Both the position numbers and the translations under genes were made by a program. This document shows positions 24,201 through 33,005 of a DNA stretch of 64,000 nucleotides, piece by piece. Under the pieces are notes generated by a model. The model worked only from the letters and a program-made list of their open reading frames with translations, was not told the DNA's origin and did not search any database. The stretch comes from Eubacteriales bacterium (lineage in GTDB: Bacteria; Bacillota; Clostridia; Christensenellales; Aristaeellaceae): contig JAQUWD010000001.1 of the NCBI GenBank assembly GCA_028693055.1, positions 62,001 through 126,000 on the forward strand. Reading direction: 5' to 3'. Within the stretch, counting starts at the first letter, position 1. Each line of letters starts with the position of its first letter.

Positions 24201-25769
24201 TTATTTTAAATTCGCGTCGTAATAGTCGACATAGTATTGGGCCCACTCTTGAAGACCACAGCCGTTCAACGCGTCCAAATACTCGTTCCAGACAGCGTCG
24301 TCATTGGGATCCAGCAATCCCATGACAAACTGATTGGAATATTCGTTCATGGTATCGTTGATCAACGTATACAGCATGTTGACTTCCTCTTGGGTGTCCG
24401 CGTCAAACTTGAACGACAGCACGGGATAGTAGCCATAGCCCTGCTCGGTGAAGGAAGTGCCCAGCTCGATATTGACGGTGCCGGAGCATGCGATAACAGC
24501 GTCGATGGAGCGATTGGGGATTGCATCCTGATGGTAACGGGTATAGGTGCCGACTCCAATGCCGGAGGGATTGGTGAAGCTTACAAATTCGTCGCCAAAG
24601 ACGCGGTTGCCGTCGGCGGCTGTGGTGTAGGTCACACCTTCCACGCCCCAGCTGAGGAATAGGCTGGCTTCCTCGGTTGCGGTCCAGTTGAAGAAGGCCA
24701 GCAGACGGTCAATCTCCGTATCCGTCAGCTTATCGGTCATAGCGGGCATTTCTCTGCTGAAATACGGTGCTTCCCGGATGAAGGTAAAGCCCTGCTCGGG
24801 ATTGGCCGATACCATTTTGAGGTCGTACACCCATCCGCATTCGGGATCGGTTTGGCTGTTCAGGTTGTTGAGGTTGTTGGTGCGCATGCCTGCCCAGTCG
24901 AAGTTCACGTAGTACACGCCATTGGTGATGTTGCTGTTAACGATATCGGCGGTTGTGTTCAGATAGTCCTGCTGAATGATGCCTTCGCTGTAAAGCTTGT
25001 TCAGCGTGATGAGCATGGCGCGCCAGTTATCAGTGGCAGGGCCATAGGGGACATACTCGCCGGTGAAGGGATCGACGTAATAGGAGCTTTGTACGTTATA
25101 CGCATTGTCCCAGCCCAGCCAGACGGAGTCGCCCGCCACGGAGGGGCACATGGGAATGGAATCGGGATTGGCTGCCTTGATGGCTTCCAGCATGGCAACA
25201 AGATCATCCACGCTGGCGGGCAGCGCGTCCGCGCTTTCTAGCAAGCCCATTTTTTCCAGCGTACCAGCGCGCATATGCCAGCAGCGAGCGGTTTGGCGGG
25301 GATTGATAGCCGGCAGCCCGTAGACCAGTCCGTCGCTGGCACAAATCGCCTTTTTAACGCCAGCCCAGCCGCCGTCCGTTTTTTCATCAAAAAGCTTTAC
25401 GTAATCGGTTAGGCGATCCTCGTACTGGTCCCAGTTGAGAATCTTGCCGGTAAGGGCGAGCTCGTTTACCAGAGCCTCCGGCGCCTGCATGAGCAGATCG
25501 GGGTAATCCCCGCTTGCAAACTGCAAGCGTACATTGGTGTCGTAGGAAGAGCTATCAATATCCTCCCATTCAAAAACCATGTTGAATTTCTCCAGCAGCA
25601 TTTGGTCAAAGAGACTGTTTTGCACAGGCACCAAATTGGCGGTGCTGGTGCTGTCGTATGCAACCGTGATGGTTACAGGCTCCGCGTAGGGATTGCTTTC
25701 CGCGCCTGCGACGGGTGCTGCTAGACCAACCATGAGACAAAGGGTCAGAAACCATGCCATTTTTTTCAT
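24201..25769 (-). CDS. ABC transporter sugar-binding protein (LplA/YtcQ type)
   Basis: Captures a sugar outside the cell and delivers it to the two adjacent permeases. The 522-aa protein has a signal peptide (MKKMAWFLTLCLMVGLAAPV) with a likely signal peptidase I site AGA-ES. It then has the family pattern TITVAYDSTSTANLVPVQNS, ASGDYPDLLM and the long C-terminal lobe ending GCGLQEWAQYYVDYYDANLK. Most Firmicutes binding proteins are lipoproteins, but no lipobox cysteine is seen here, so membrane retention is unclear. The start has AAGGAGG upstream. No ATPase gene is nearby; such systems usually share a common MsmX-type ATPase. Confidence 0.9.
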   Translation of the reverse strand: MKKMAWFLTLCLMVGLAAPVAGAESNPYAEPVTITVAYDSTSTANLVPVQNSLFDQMLLEKFNMVFEWEDIDSSSYDTNVRLQFASGDYPDLLMQAPEALVNELALTGKILNWDQYEDRLTDYVKLFDEKTDGGWAGVKKAICASDGLVYGLPAINPRQTARCWHMRAGTLEKMGLLESADALPASVDDLVAMLEAIKAANPDSIPMCPSVAGDSVWLGWDNAYNVQSSYYVDPFTGEYVPYGPATDNWRAMLITLNKLYSEGIIQQDYLNTTADIVNSNITNGVYYVNFDWAGMRTNNLNNLNSQTDPECGWVYDLKMVSANPEQGFTFIREAPYFSREMPAMTDKLTDTEIDRLLAFFNWTATEEASLFLSWGVEGVTYTTAADGNRVFGDEFVSFTNPSGIGVGTYTRYHQDAIPNRSIDAVIACSGTVNIELGTSFTEQGYGYYPVLSFKFDADTQEEVNMLYTLINDTMNEYSNQFVMGLLDPNDDAVWNEYLDALNGCGLQEWAQYYVDYYDANLK

Positions 25770-25800
25770 GAGGATTCCTCCTTACATAATTATGTTGAGA

Positions 25801-26667
25801 TCAGCCTTTAACGGAACCGATCATAACACCTTTTACAAAGTACTTTTGAATAAAGGGATAGACGAGCATCATCGGAATCATAGAGATAAACAACGATGCG
25901 TATTGGATGCTGGTAATGCCGATGTTGTTGCCCTCGCCAGTCTGCATCACAGCCTCATTGCTGAGGATGTTGTTGCGCAGAACCAGCTGCAGCGGATACT
26001 TAGCCGAGGATTTAAGGTAGATGGACGCGTCGAACCACGAGTTCCAGTGCCCAACCGCGTAGAAAAGAGCGACAGCCGCCAAGGTAGCCTTGGACAGGGG
26101 CAAGGTAATGCGCATAAAAATCATAAACTCGCTGGCTCCGTCAAGGGTAGCCGCCTCGTTCAGCTCTGCCGGTATGCCCTCCAGCGCGGTGCGCATCACC
26201 GTCAGGTAGTAGACCGCAATCGCGTTGGGAATGACCAGCGCCCATATCGTATTGTACAGCCCCAGATTGCTCACCAGCAGAAAGGTGGGAACCATGCCGC
26301 CTGAAAAAAGCAGCGGGAACGTAAGAATAGCCGATAGGGTCTTGCGCATGGGCATGTAGCTGCGGGACAGCGGGTATGCCGTCAAAGTGGTAAGCACCAT
26401 GTTCACCGTGGTGCCCAGCAATGTGTATACAACGGAATTGAAGAGTCCGCGAGGGATGATCCCTTCACTGAAAATGCGTTGATAGGCCTTCAGGCTCCAC
26501 TCCACCGGCCAGAGGCCGACTTCTCCCCGGGTAAAGGCCTCGTAGCTGCTAAACGAAATCGCAAAAACATTGAGGATCGGAACCATCACCATCAAAATGA
26601 CCAAAACAGACATTAGCGTCAATAGGAAACCCAGAATATGCGCCGAGGCCGAGCGATCCTTTACCAT
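25801..26667 (-). CDS. Carbohydrate ABC transporter permease (LplC/YtcP type)
   Basis: The second inner-membrane permease of the sugar importer, 288 aa with six predicted helices. The cytoplasmic coupling loop shows the EAA motif, EAATLDGASEFMIFMRITLP. The C-terminus ends QKYFVKGVMIGSVKG, typical of this family. The ATG follows GAGGAGGAATAGGG and lies 12 nt after the other permease gene; the binding-protein gene follows by 31 nt. Substrate is probably an oligosaccharide, inferred from family and the GH13 gene. Confidence 0.92.
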   Translation of the reverse strand: MVKDRSASAHILGFLLTLMSVLVILMVMVPILNVFAISFSSYEAFTRGEVGLWPVEWSLKAYQRIFSEGIIPRGLFNSVVYTLLGTTVNMVLTTLTAYPLSRSYMPMRKTLSAILTFPLLFSGGMVPTFLLVSNLGLYNTIWALVIPNAIAVYYLTVMRTALEGIPAELNEAATLDGASEFMIFMRITLPLSKATLAAVALFYAVGHWNSWFDASIYLKSSAKYPLQLVLRNNILSNEAVMQTGEGNNIGITSIQYASLFISMIPMMLVYPFIQKYFVKGVMIGSVKG

Positions 26668-26679
26668 CCCTATTCCTCC

Positions 26680-27624
26680 TCACCACAAGCTTGTTTCGGA
26701 TACTCGGCGACTGATTGCGTTGACGCCTATCATCAGAATGCAGTTGATCACTGATGTGAACAGCCCAACCGCTGTGCCGAAGCTGTAATTTGCCTGCTCC
26801 AAGCCAAGGCGGTAGGTAAATGTGGAAATGATATCCGATACCGAGTACGTTACAGGCGATTGCAGCAGCAGCGACTTTTCATGGCCGATAGCCAGTAAGC
26901 CGCCCATTTTTAGGATTAGCATCACAATGATCGTCGGCATAATGCAGGGGAGGGAAATGACCTGAATCTGCTTGAAGCGGGAAGCTCCGTCGATATTGGC
27001 GGATTCATACAGCTCCATGGGTACGGAGGTCAGCGCGGCGATGTAGATGATGGAGGAAAAGCCGAAGGTCTGCCAAATATCGGAGAAAATATAGATGAAT
27101 CGGTACCAAGCCGTGGAGCCTAAAAAGTAAATCGGCTCCCCTCCCAGGGCGGTGATCAGCCGGTTGACAATGCCGCTGGTGGGCGACAGAAGAAGGGAAA
27201 GCATGCTGGCGACCGCAACCGTGGAAACAAAATGCGGCAGGTAGGACACCGTTTGGACGATGCTTTTCAGGGCCTTGTGGCGCATCTCATTGAGCAATAG
27301 CGCAAACAAAATGGGAATCGGGAATACAAAGACAACCTGTAGGAGGCTTAGATACAGCGTGTTGCTAATCAGTCTGCCAAACTGGGGATGATTAAAGAAT
27401 TTAATGAACTGATACAGCCCGGCCCAGCGCCCCTCCATAATGGAATCGCCGATGCGATAACGCTGGAACGCAATGAGCAATCCATACATAGGCCCATAGC
27501 GGAAAATCAAGCACCAGATCAATCCGGGCAAAACCAGTGCGACCAACAGCCAGTGCTTTTTGATTTCGCACAGAAGTCGTTGACTCCGCGTCCGTTTTTT
27601 GGGGGGAAGCGTGGATATAGTCAT
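26680..27624 (-). CDS. Carbohydrate ABC transporter permease (LplB type)
   Basis: The first permease of the sugar importer, about 314 aa and six helices. The N-terminus is KKHWLLVALVLPGLIWCLIF, then FRYGPMYGLLIAFQRYR, a segment characteristic of LplB-type proteins. The EAA loop reads ESANIDGASRFKQIQVISLP. The start is the ATG at 27624, preceded by GTAGGAGG with 6-7 nt spacing; the frame runs on to 27648 without a better site. It begins 20 nt after the response-regulator gene, so sensor, regulator and transporter form one transcription unit. Confidence 0.92.
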   Translation of the reverse strand: MTISTLPPKKRTRSQRLLCEIKKHWLLVALVLPGLIWCLIFRYGPMYGLLIAFQRYRIGDSIMEGRWAGLYQFIKFFNHPQFGRLISNTLYLSLLQVVFVFPIPILFALLLNEMRHKALKSIVQTVSYLPHFVSTVAVASMLSLLLSPTSGIVNRLITALGGEPIYFLGSTAWYRFIYIFSDIWQTFGFSSIIYIAALTSVPMELYESANIDGASRFKQIQVISLPCIMPTIIVMLILKMGGLLAIGHEKSLLLQSPVTYSVSDIISTFTYRLGLEQANYSFGTAVGLFTSVINCILMIGVNAISRRVSETSLW

Positions 27625-27644
27625 GAAGGTTCCTCCTACTTTTT

Positions 27645-28868
27645 TCAATCCGCCAAATGCATGCGATACTGCTTGGGCGACAGCCCAGTTTCCTGCTTGA
27701 CAAAGCGGTAGTAATACGTCTCTGAAACAAAACCGGAGGAACGCATGATCTCTTTTTGCGATAACGCCGCGTTCTTCATAAGGGTAGTGATATACTGCAT
27801 GCGTTTGTGGGCAATATATCGGTTCATCGGTTCGCCGGTCTGCTCCCTAAACACGCGGGATAAATAGGACGCGTTGTAGCCCGTTATACTGGATAGCTGT
27901 AGCAAGGATAAATCCTCAGTGATGTGGGTTTTGATGTAGCTTTTGATAAAGCGCACCGTTACGTGGGTGATGCTTTCCTCCTCCAGCGAGATCATGTGCA
28001 CGCAGTTTTCAAAGCCCTCCTCCGCAACGCCTTCCAGCACCTGCCGATAGGCCGTCGGCAGCATGGAGCCATTGCGCAGCAACGGGCTTGTTAGAATGGA
28101 GCATTCCGCTTGGGTAGCGGCGGCATATGCGGCCTGCGTACGCTCCAACGCCCCAATCAACCAGGTGGAGGTTAGGGATAGCATTTCGTTGGACATCTGT
28201 AAAACAAAGGCGTAGCAACCGTTTTTCATATGTCCGCAGAGCATTTGATCGATGCGGGTTCCCAGATACATTTTCAGCGCCCGTTCGATCAACGGTGGGT
28301 TCAAGGCGACATTTGGCGGGGATTCAAAGACGATCAGCAAAAGGCGAGCGTCCTTTTCCTCAAAATGGAGCAGGGCGGCCAGCTCCTCTTGATGCGGCGT
28401 TGCATCGGTACTAAGCAGCTGGTCGATCATTCCCTCGTGAAGGGGAGAAAAGGAGCTGCGCTCCTTGACCCACTGGGTGCTGCGCAGCTCGCCCTGCAGG
28501 TCCTGCAGCACCTTTACAATGCGCTTGCGGATAACGGAGCTTTCCTCCGTTTTGAGGATGTACTCCACGGCGTGCAGCCGCAGCCCTTCATAGGCGTAGC
28601 TGAAATCGGAGTAGGCGGTCAGCAGGATTACCTTGCAGTCCGGGTTGATGCTCCGCGCTTCCTTCATCAGCTCCAGACCGCTCATCTCCGGCATACGGAT
28701 ATCGGTGATCATGAGGCTAATGGGAACCTGCGTTAAAATCTGGATGGCTTGCTGCGCAAAAAACGCACAGTGCACCTCCACTTCAACAGGAGAGTCATTT
28801 TCCAGCATGGCGCGGATGGAATCCACCACATGCGGCTCGTCATCGACCAGCAGAACATGAAGCGTCAT
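27645..28868 (-). CDS. Response regulator with AraC-type DNA-binding domain (YesN-like)
   Basis: A 407-aa two-component regulator. The N-terminal receiver domain has VDDEP (acidic pocket), the phospho-acceptor Asp in LMITDIRMPEMSG (~55), and the conserved Thr and Lys in LLTAYSDF and YILKTEE. A variable middle domain (~130-300) leads to two AraC-type helix-turn-helix units, LSLLQLSSITGYNASYLSRV and LSQKEIMRSSGFVSETYYYR, ending FVKQETGLSPKQYR. The gene overlaps the sensor-kinase gene by 29 bp. It probably activates the downstream sugar-uptake genes in response to an external sugar. Confidence 0.93.
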   Translation of the reverse strand: MTLHVLLVDDEPHVVDSIRAMLENDSPVEVEVHCAFFAQQAIQILTQVPISLMITDIRMPEMSGLELMKEARSINPDCKVILLTAYSDFSYAYEGLRLHAVEYILKTEESSVIRKRIVKVLQDLQGELRSTQWVKERSSFSPLHEGMIDQLLSTDATPHQEELAALLHFEEKDARLLLIVFESPPNVALNPPLIERALKMYLGTRIDQMLCGHMKNGCYAFVLQMSNEMLSLTSTWLIGALERTQAAYAAATQAECSILTSPLLRNGSMLPTAYRQVLEGVAEEGFENCVHMISLEEESITHVTVRFIKSYIKTHITEDLSLLQLSSITGYNASYLSRVFREQTGEPMNRYIAHKRMQYITTLMKNAALSQKEIMRSSGFVSETYYYRFVKQETGLSPKQYRMHLAD

Positions 28869-30633
28869 GGCTCTCTCCCCCTATCTTTAAGCCTACCGAT
28901 AAGCCGCCGAGAGAGCTGATTGCAAGCTCTACGCCGCTATCCGGCCCGTAGAACAGCTGCAATCTTCGGTGTACGTTGGCAAGCCCTGTGGTTCTGGAGT
29001 CGTCGTTTCCTTTATCCAGCATTTCCCGAAGCCGCCTTAGCAGCTCCTCATCCACTGCCTTTCCGCTGTTTTCCACCGTAATCCTCAGCCGTTCGCCCTC
29101 TTGACGGATGCTGATTCGGATCAGCTCCTTTTCTCCCATGCCTCCGCGTCCATGCTCGATGCAGTTTTCCAGCACGGGCTGCAGGATGAGCTTGGGCACG
29201 CGCAGCCGCCGCAGGTTTTCGGGCAGTTCGGGAATCTCCGCCTCGATGGTTTCGCCAAAGCGCATCAGCTGAATTTTGAGGTAAACGATGGCATGGTCGT
29301 ATTCCTGCTCCAAGGGCAGCAGGTCCTTCTTCCCGCTGGTAAGATAGGAGAAGTATCGCCCCAGATAGCCGGAAAATTCTGCCGCGACCTCCGTCTGCTC
29401 CTCCTCCAGCATAGAACGCAGGAAGAAAAAGCTGTTGTAAAGGAAATGGGGATTGATTTGCGCTTGAAGGGTTTTCATCTCCGCCTGCTGCAGCATAATG
29501 GTCTGGCGATAGCTGGTGTTAATCCATTCGTTCAGCTGGAGCGCCATATGATTAAAGCCCTTCGCCAGCGCGTCATATTCTCTTGAGCGCTGAGGGGTCA
29601 CGCGAATGTCGAAGTTCCCCTTTCCAGCTAAATGAAGAGCCGAGACCACCTCCCGTATAGGGGAAGTGACATAGCGCTGCAGCGTGTGCAGGATGAGAAT
29701 AAGGATGACGATCGTAATGGCGCAGAGCACCAGCATGCTGTTTAGCAGCAGATTGGGAACGGAGTTGATCATTGGGTCGGGGATGAGCTGAACGAAGGAG
29801 CATTGCAGCAGCGTGCTATAGCTGTACATGGCGACATAGGAGCCGCTGGAAAGCGATACGTTTGCCTGCCGGGAAGCTTCCGTAGGCGCGGCGGGAAAGA
29901 GCTTCCGCCAATCTTCATCCGTTAATTCCATGCAGTTGATGCTCTTGACATGGCTACCGGTGGCGTGATGATAGACCAGCGCATTCTGTCCCGAGTAGGT
30001 ATTGAAATCCGACAGCAGACGCTGGATATTCTGCTGATTCAACCGCGCTGCCATAAGGATGCGGACGGAGTCGTTGCGCTGAATCGTTTCCGGGTAGGTA
30101 TAGGCGAGATAGAAGCCGCTATCATCCTTGGCTAACAGCTGCGTTTGCTGCGCGACGTCGCTCAGTATGGCTTCAACCTCGCCCGCTTCAATGCCCAAGG
30201 CGGTGGAGGCGTTACTGTCGGCTGTTGAGCGAAGCTTTATCTGGAGCCGTGGAAAGTAAACGACGAGCTCGTCCATCAGGGAATAGGCGGTGCGGGTCAT
30301 CTTCATTTCCGATAGAATTTCCTTTACGGTCCATTGATACTGCGCTTCGTCATCCAGCGAATGCTGCTGCATACGCACATAGAAATGAATCAACGGTGGA
30401 TGCTCGCACAGGAAGAAGCGCTCGGAGATGCCAAGACGAATCTGCTTGAGGTTCTGCTCGAAGGCGTCGCATAGATACACCACATTGTTTTGGGCGGAGG
30501 TGTAGATTTCCCGGGTCACGATTGTTTTTCCCCACAGCATGCATCCAGCCTGAAGCAGCAGCAGCGAACCCAGCAGCGCCAACACGATCAGGATTAGCCG
30601 TTTGACCAGCGAATAGCTATGCTCGCGTTTCAT
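28840..30633 (-). CDS. Sensor histidine kinase (YesM-like)
   Basis: A membrane sensor of 597 aa: membrane helix ~12-34, a large extracytoplasmic sensing domain (~35-290), a second helix (~295-318), a HAMP linker (YVTSPIREVVSALH), the His_kinase motif QINPHFLYNSFFFLRSML with the phospho-accepting His, and an HATPase domain with LQPVLENCIEHG and TGLANVHRRL. The ATG at 30633 is chosen because GGGAGGGAGG lies just upstream and the membrane helix follows at once; the frame stays open to 30834. It is the first gene of the sugar-uptake operon. Confidence 0.92.
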   Translation of the reverse strand: MKREHSYSLVKRLILIVLALLGSLLLLQAGCMLWGKTIVTREIYTSAQNNVVYLCDAFEQNLKQIRLGISERFFLCEHPPLIHFYVRMQQHSLDDEAQYQWTVKEILSEMKMTRTAYSLMDELVVYFPRLQIKLRSTADSNASTALGIEAGEVEAILSDVAQQTQLLAKDDSGFYLAYTYPETIQRNDSVRILMAARLNQQNIQRLLSDFNTYSGQNALVYHHATGSHVKSINCMELTDEDWRKLFPAAPTEASRQANVSLSSGSYVAMYSYSTLLQCSFVQLIPDPMINSVPNLLLNSMLVLCAITIVILILILHTLQRYVTSPIREVVSALHLAGKGNFDIRVTPQRSREYDALAKGFNHMALQLNEWINTSYRQTIMLQQAEMKTLQAQINPHFLYNSFFFLRSMLEEEQTEVAAEFSGYLGRYFSYLTSGKKDLLPLEQEYDHAIVYLKIQLMRFGETIEAEIPELPENLRRLRVPKLILQPVLENCIEHGRGGMGEKELIRISIRQEGERLRITVENSGKAVDEELLRRLREMLDKGNDDSRTTGLANVHRRLQLFYGPDSGVELAISSLGGLSVGLKIGGESHDASCSAGR

Positions 30634-30837
30634 CGGCCTCCCTCCCATCGATCGTGAACCCATTATTTCATTTAGGCGTTTCATTGTAAATATTTTAGCT
30701 CCCCTCGTGTAAAGAATAGATAGTTTTCTTGCATTCTCGCCATGAGCCGGCTGCTTTGCAACCGCAAGGGCAGCCTCCTTCAAAGCTACAAGGTTGAGTA
30801 GGCGGAAGGAAACGTCAGTATACACCATCGACAAAAA
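30634..30837 (-). other. Leader region of the sensor-kinase operon
   Basis: 204 bp without a supported gene. The minus strand has TATACT near 30817-30822, which could be a -10 element, but no good -35 is seen. Nearer the gene there is TTTACA near 30686-30691 with an AT-rich stretch downstream, a second weak candidate. I could not decide between them. Confidence 0.3.
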
Positions 30838-30886
30838 CCTGTGCTATCCCCCGACTCTGTTCCTAAAAATCGGGGGATAGCACAGG
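30838..30886 (-). terminator. Strong 17-bp-stem terminator upstream of the sensor-kinase operon
   Basis: The perfect 17-bp stem CCTGTGCTATCCCCCGA pairs with its complement around a 15-nt loop. The minus strand continues into TTTTTG. Together with the next hairpin it isolates the sugar-uptake operon from spoIVA transcription. Confidence 0.85.
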
Positions 30887-30909
30887 CGGCTTTTTGCGCA
30901 GCGCGCAAA

Positions 30910-30944
30910 AACGGCGGTTTGAAGCGCGCCTTCAAACCGCCGTT
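30910..30944 (-). terminator. Terminator after spoIVA, stem shared with 22208-22243
   Basis: A perfect 15-bp stem, AACGGCGGTTTGAAG with its complement, has a 5-nt loop and lies 22 bp after the spoIVA stop. The minus strand continues into TTTTTGCGC, which itself starts a third hairpin (30891-30911, TTTTTGCGC/GCGCAAAAA). The stem is nearly identical to the terminator after the GH13 gene. Confidence 0.9.
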
Positions 30945-30965
30945 CGATGATTGATACTCTTTCCT

Positions 30966-32456
30966 TTACAACAAAATGCAAATCATGCCGCCGTTGCCCT
31001 CGTTGATGATCTTGCTCAAGGTCTCCTGCACCTTCTCCTGAGCGTCCACAGGCATACGCATCAGCTTGTTGCTCAAGCCCTCCCTGACCAGCTCGTGGAG
31101 GCTCTTGCCAAAGAAATTGGTATTCCAAATGCTTTGGGGATCGTTCTCAAACTCCTCCAGCAGATATTTGACCAGCTCCTCGCTCTGCTTTTCCGTACCG
31201 ACAACGGGGGATACCTCTGTTTCGATATCCACGCGGATCATATGCAGGCTGGGGGCGTTGGCTTTTAACCTTACCCCGAAGCGGCTGCCCTGCTGGACGA
31301 TTTCCGGCTCCTGCAAGGTCAGCTCGTTCATGGTAGGGGTTACCAGCCCGTAGCCGGTTTCCCGGACGCTCTTGAGCGCTTGGGCTACATGGTCGTACTC
31401 GCTCTTAGCGGCTACCAGCTCCTTCATCAGGCGTAAAAGGTGAGCGTCTCCCTCGATGGCGGTGCCGCATTCCTCCCCCAGCACCCGGTTAAACAAGCCG
31501 TCCTTTAGCGGCAGCACATAGTTAAGCCGTCCGGTGCCCAGCTCGATGCCTCCGTTTTGCAGCCCGTCGCTGTAGGGGCTTTCTGCAAAGGCAGCGGCAA
31601 AGACCCCATGATCCCTCATCCGGGATACATGCTCCGCGCCCTTCTTTACGCCCTCCAGCACATGCTGCACCAGCCAATGGCTTTCGTCCAGCGCGTTAAG
31701 CCAGCCGGGAACCGATACCTGAATTTCCCGCAGGGGGAACTGGAACAGCACCTCCTCGAACACCTTCTGGATATCCTCAATCCCCATTTCCTTCACGTTA
31801 AGGGATAACACCGGCACGTTATAGCGCTCGCCAAGGCGCTTGCGCAGACGCTCCGTATCCCCGTCCTCCGGGTGCTTGGAGTTAAGCACCATGATAAAGG
31901 GCTTGTTAAGCTGCTTCAGCTCCCGCACCACCCGCTCCTCCGGGTCCTGATACGAGTCCCGCTCGATATCTGAAATGCTGCCGTCGGTGGTCACTACCAG
32001 ACCGATGGTGGCATGATCGGTAATCACCTTGCGGGTGCCGATTTCTGCCGCTTGCTCAAAGGGAATATCATAATCAAACCAAGGGGTGTGCACCATGCGG
32101 GCCGCGCCCTCCTCCTCGGTACCCAGCGCGCCGTCCACCAGATAGCCGACGCTGTCCACCATGCGCACCCGCACCGTAGCCTGCTCGCCCAGCGATACCG
32201 TCACGGCTTCGCCGGGAACAAATTTAGGCTGGGTGGTCATGATGGTTTTTCCACTGCCGCTTTGTGGCAGCTCGTCCGACAGACGGTCTTTTTTCGGCCC
32301 CGCCGACATGTCCTTTAGCACCAGCTCCTGCATCATGCGGCTGATTAAGGTGCTTTTTCCGGTACGCACCGGGCCCACAACGCCGATGTATACGTCTCCG
32401 TCCGTACGCTCCGCGATGTCACGGTATAGGTTAAAGGCTTGCTCTTTCAAAATCAT
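30966..32456 (-). CDS. spoIVA: Stage IV sporulation protein A
   Basis: The ATPase that polymerises on the mother-cell face of the forespore and forms the base of the spore coat; also needed for cortex assembly. The 496-aa protein matches the family length (~492). Walker A is GPVRTGKST (~28-36), followed by switch-like VRMVDSVGYLVDGALG and IVLNSKHPEDGD-like VMVLNSKHPEDGD (~190). The C-terminal region (GMICILL end) is the part that contacts the membrane via SpoVM in Bacillus. The ATG at 32456 follows AAGGAGGG. It is single and divergent from the ylbF-like gene. Confidence 0.96.
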   Translation of the reverse strand: MILKEQAFNLYRDIAERTDGDVYIGVVGPVRTGKSTLISRMMQELVLKDMSAGPKKDRLSDELPQSGSGKTIMTTQPKFVPGEAVTVSLGEQATVRVRMVDSVGYLVDGALGTEEEGAARMVHTPWFDYDIPFEQAAEIGTRKVITDHATIGLVVTTDGSISDIERDSYQDPEERVVRELKQLNKPFIMVLNSKHPEDGDTERLRKRLGERYNVPVLSLNVKEMGIEDIQKVFEEVLFQFPLREIQVSVPGWLNALDESHWLVQHVLEGVKKGAEHVSRMRDHGVFAAAFAESPYSDGLQNGGIELGTGRLNYVLPLKDGLFNRVLGEECGTAIEGDAHLLRLMKELVAAKSEYDHVAQALKSVRETGYGLVTPTMNELTLQEPEIVQQGSRFGVRLKANAPSLHMIRVDIETEVSPVVGTEKQSEELVKYLLEEFENDPQSIWNTNFFGKSLHELVREGLSNKLMRMPVDAQEKVQETLSKIINEGNGGMICILL

Positions 32457-32501
32457 ACCCTCCTTGTATTGCGCTTGGGCAAGGATATGCGGGGTGCGAC
32501 G

Positions 32502-32530
32502 GGGGTATGATATCGCTGGATGAGGTATTT
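32502..32530 (-). promoter_or_regulatory. Possible sigma-E-type promoter of spoIVA
   Basis: On the minus strand the sequence AAATACC, 14 nt of spacer, then CATACCCC lies about 50 nt upstream of the spoIVA start. The -10 part resembles the mother-cell sigma-E consensus CATACA-T. The match is partial; support comes mainly from spoIVA being sigma-E-controlled in Bacillus. The rest of the 179-bp divergent region 32457-32635 holds a weak plus-strand TATACT near 32579. Confidence 0.25.
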
Positions 32531-32635
32531 AACTTGATTATCCTGAAAATAGGAATGAAATTTTTGCTTTTTTGCGTTATACTACCAACGAAGGTTCTTT
32601 CGGAGCCTTCCGAACAGAAGGGGGAGGTTTTTACG

Positions 32636-32992
32636 ATGAATACGCCGGAGCTGGAACAAGCCACCGAGGCGCTGCTTGCCGCTATCCGAGGGACGGACGC
32701 CTATCGGCGCTATGCGGAGCTGAAAGAAAACGTCATGGCCGACGAGGGCAGCCGGGCTCTATTGCGGCGTTTTACCAGCGCTCAAACCGCCCTGCAGGTA
32801 GCCGCCATTGCGGGCGCCGAGGCCAAGCCTGAGGATGCAGCTGCCTTTGAGCAGCTCAGCGCCCTTTTGTACGCAAACCCTGAGGCAGCAGACTTTTTAT
32901 TGGCGCAGATGAAGGTGCAGCAGCTGGCTGCCAACGTCATGGACCAAATTACCAAAGAGGTCGGCATTGACGTTCCTCTGCCCGAGCTTTAA
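32636..32992 (+). CDS. YlbF/YmcA-family protein
   Basis: A small all-helical protein of 118 aa. The pattern matches the Com_YlbF family: an N-terminal helix with TEALLAAIRGTDAYRRYAEL, a central acidic segment, and a C-terminal helix with LLAQMKVQQLAANVMDQI. In Bacillus, YlbF joins YmcA and YaaT in a complex that affects RNase Y-mediated mRNA maturation, sporulation and competence. The ATG at 32636 has GGGGGAGG upstream; reading from 32507 would add a non-homologous extension. It is followed 13 nt later by the mltG start. Confidence 0.82.
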   Translation: MNTPELEQATEALLAAIRGTDAYRRYAELKENVMADEGSRALLRRFTSAQTALQVAAIAGAEAKPEDAAAFEQLSALLYANPEAADFLLAQMKVQQLAANVMDQITKEVGIDVPLPEL

Positions 32993-33005
32993 GGAGGACC
33001 ATGTA

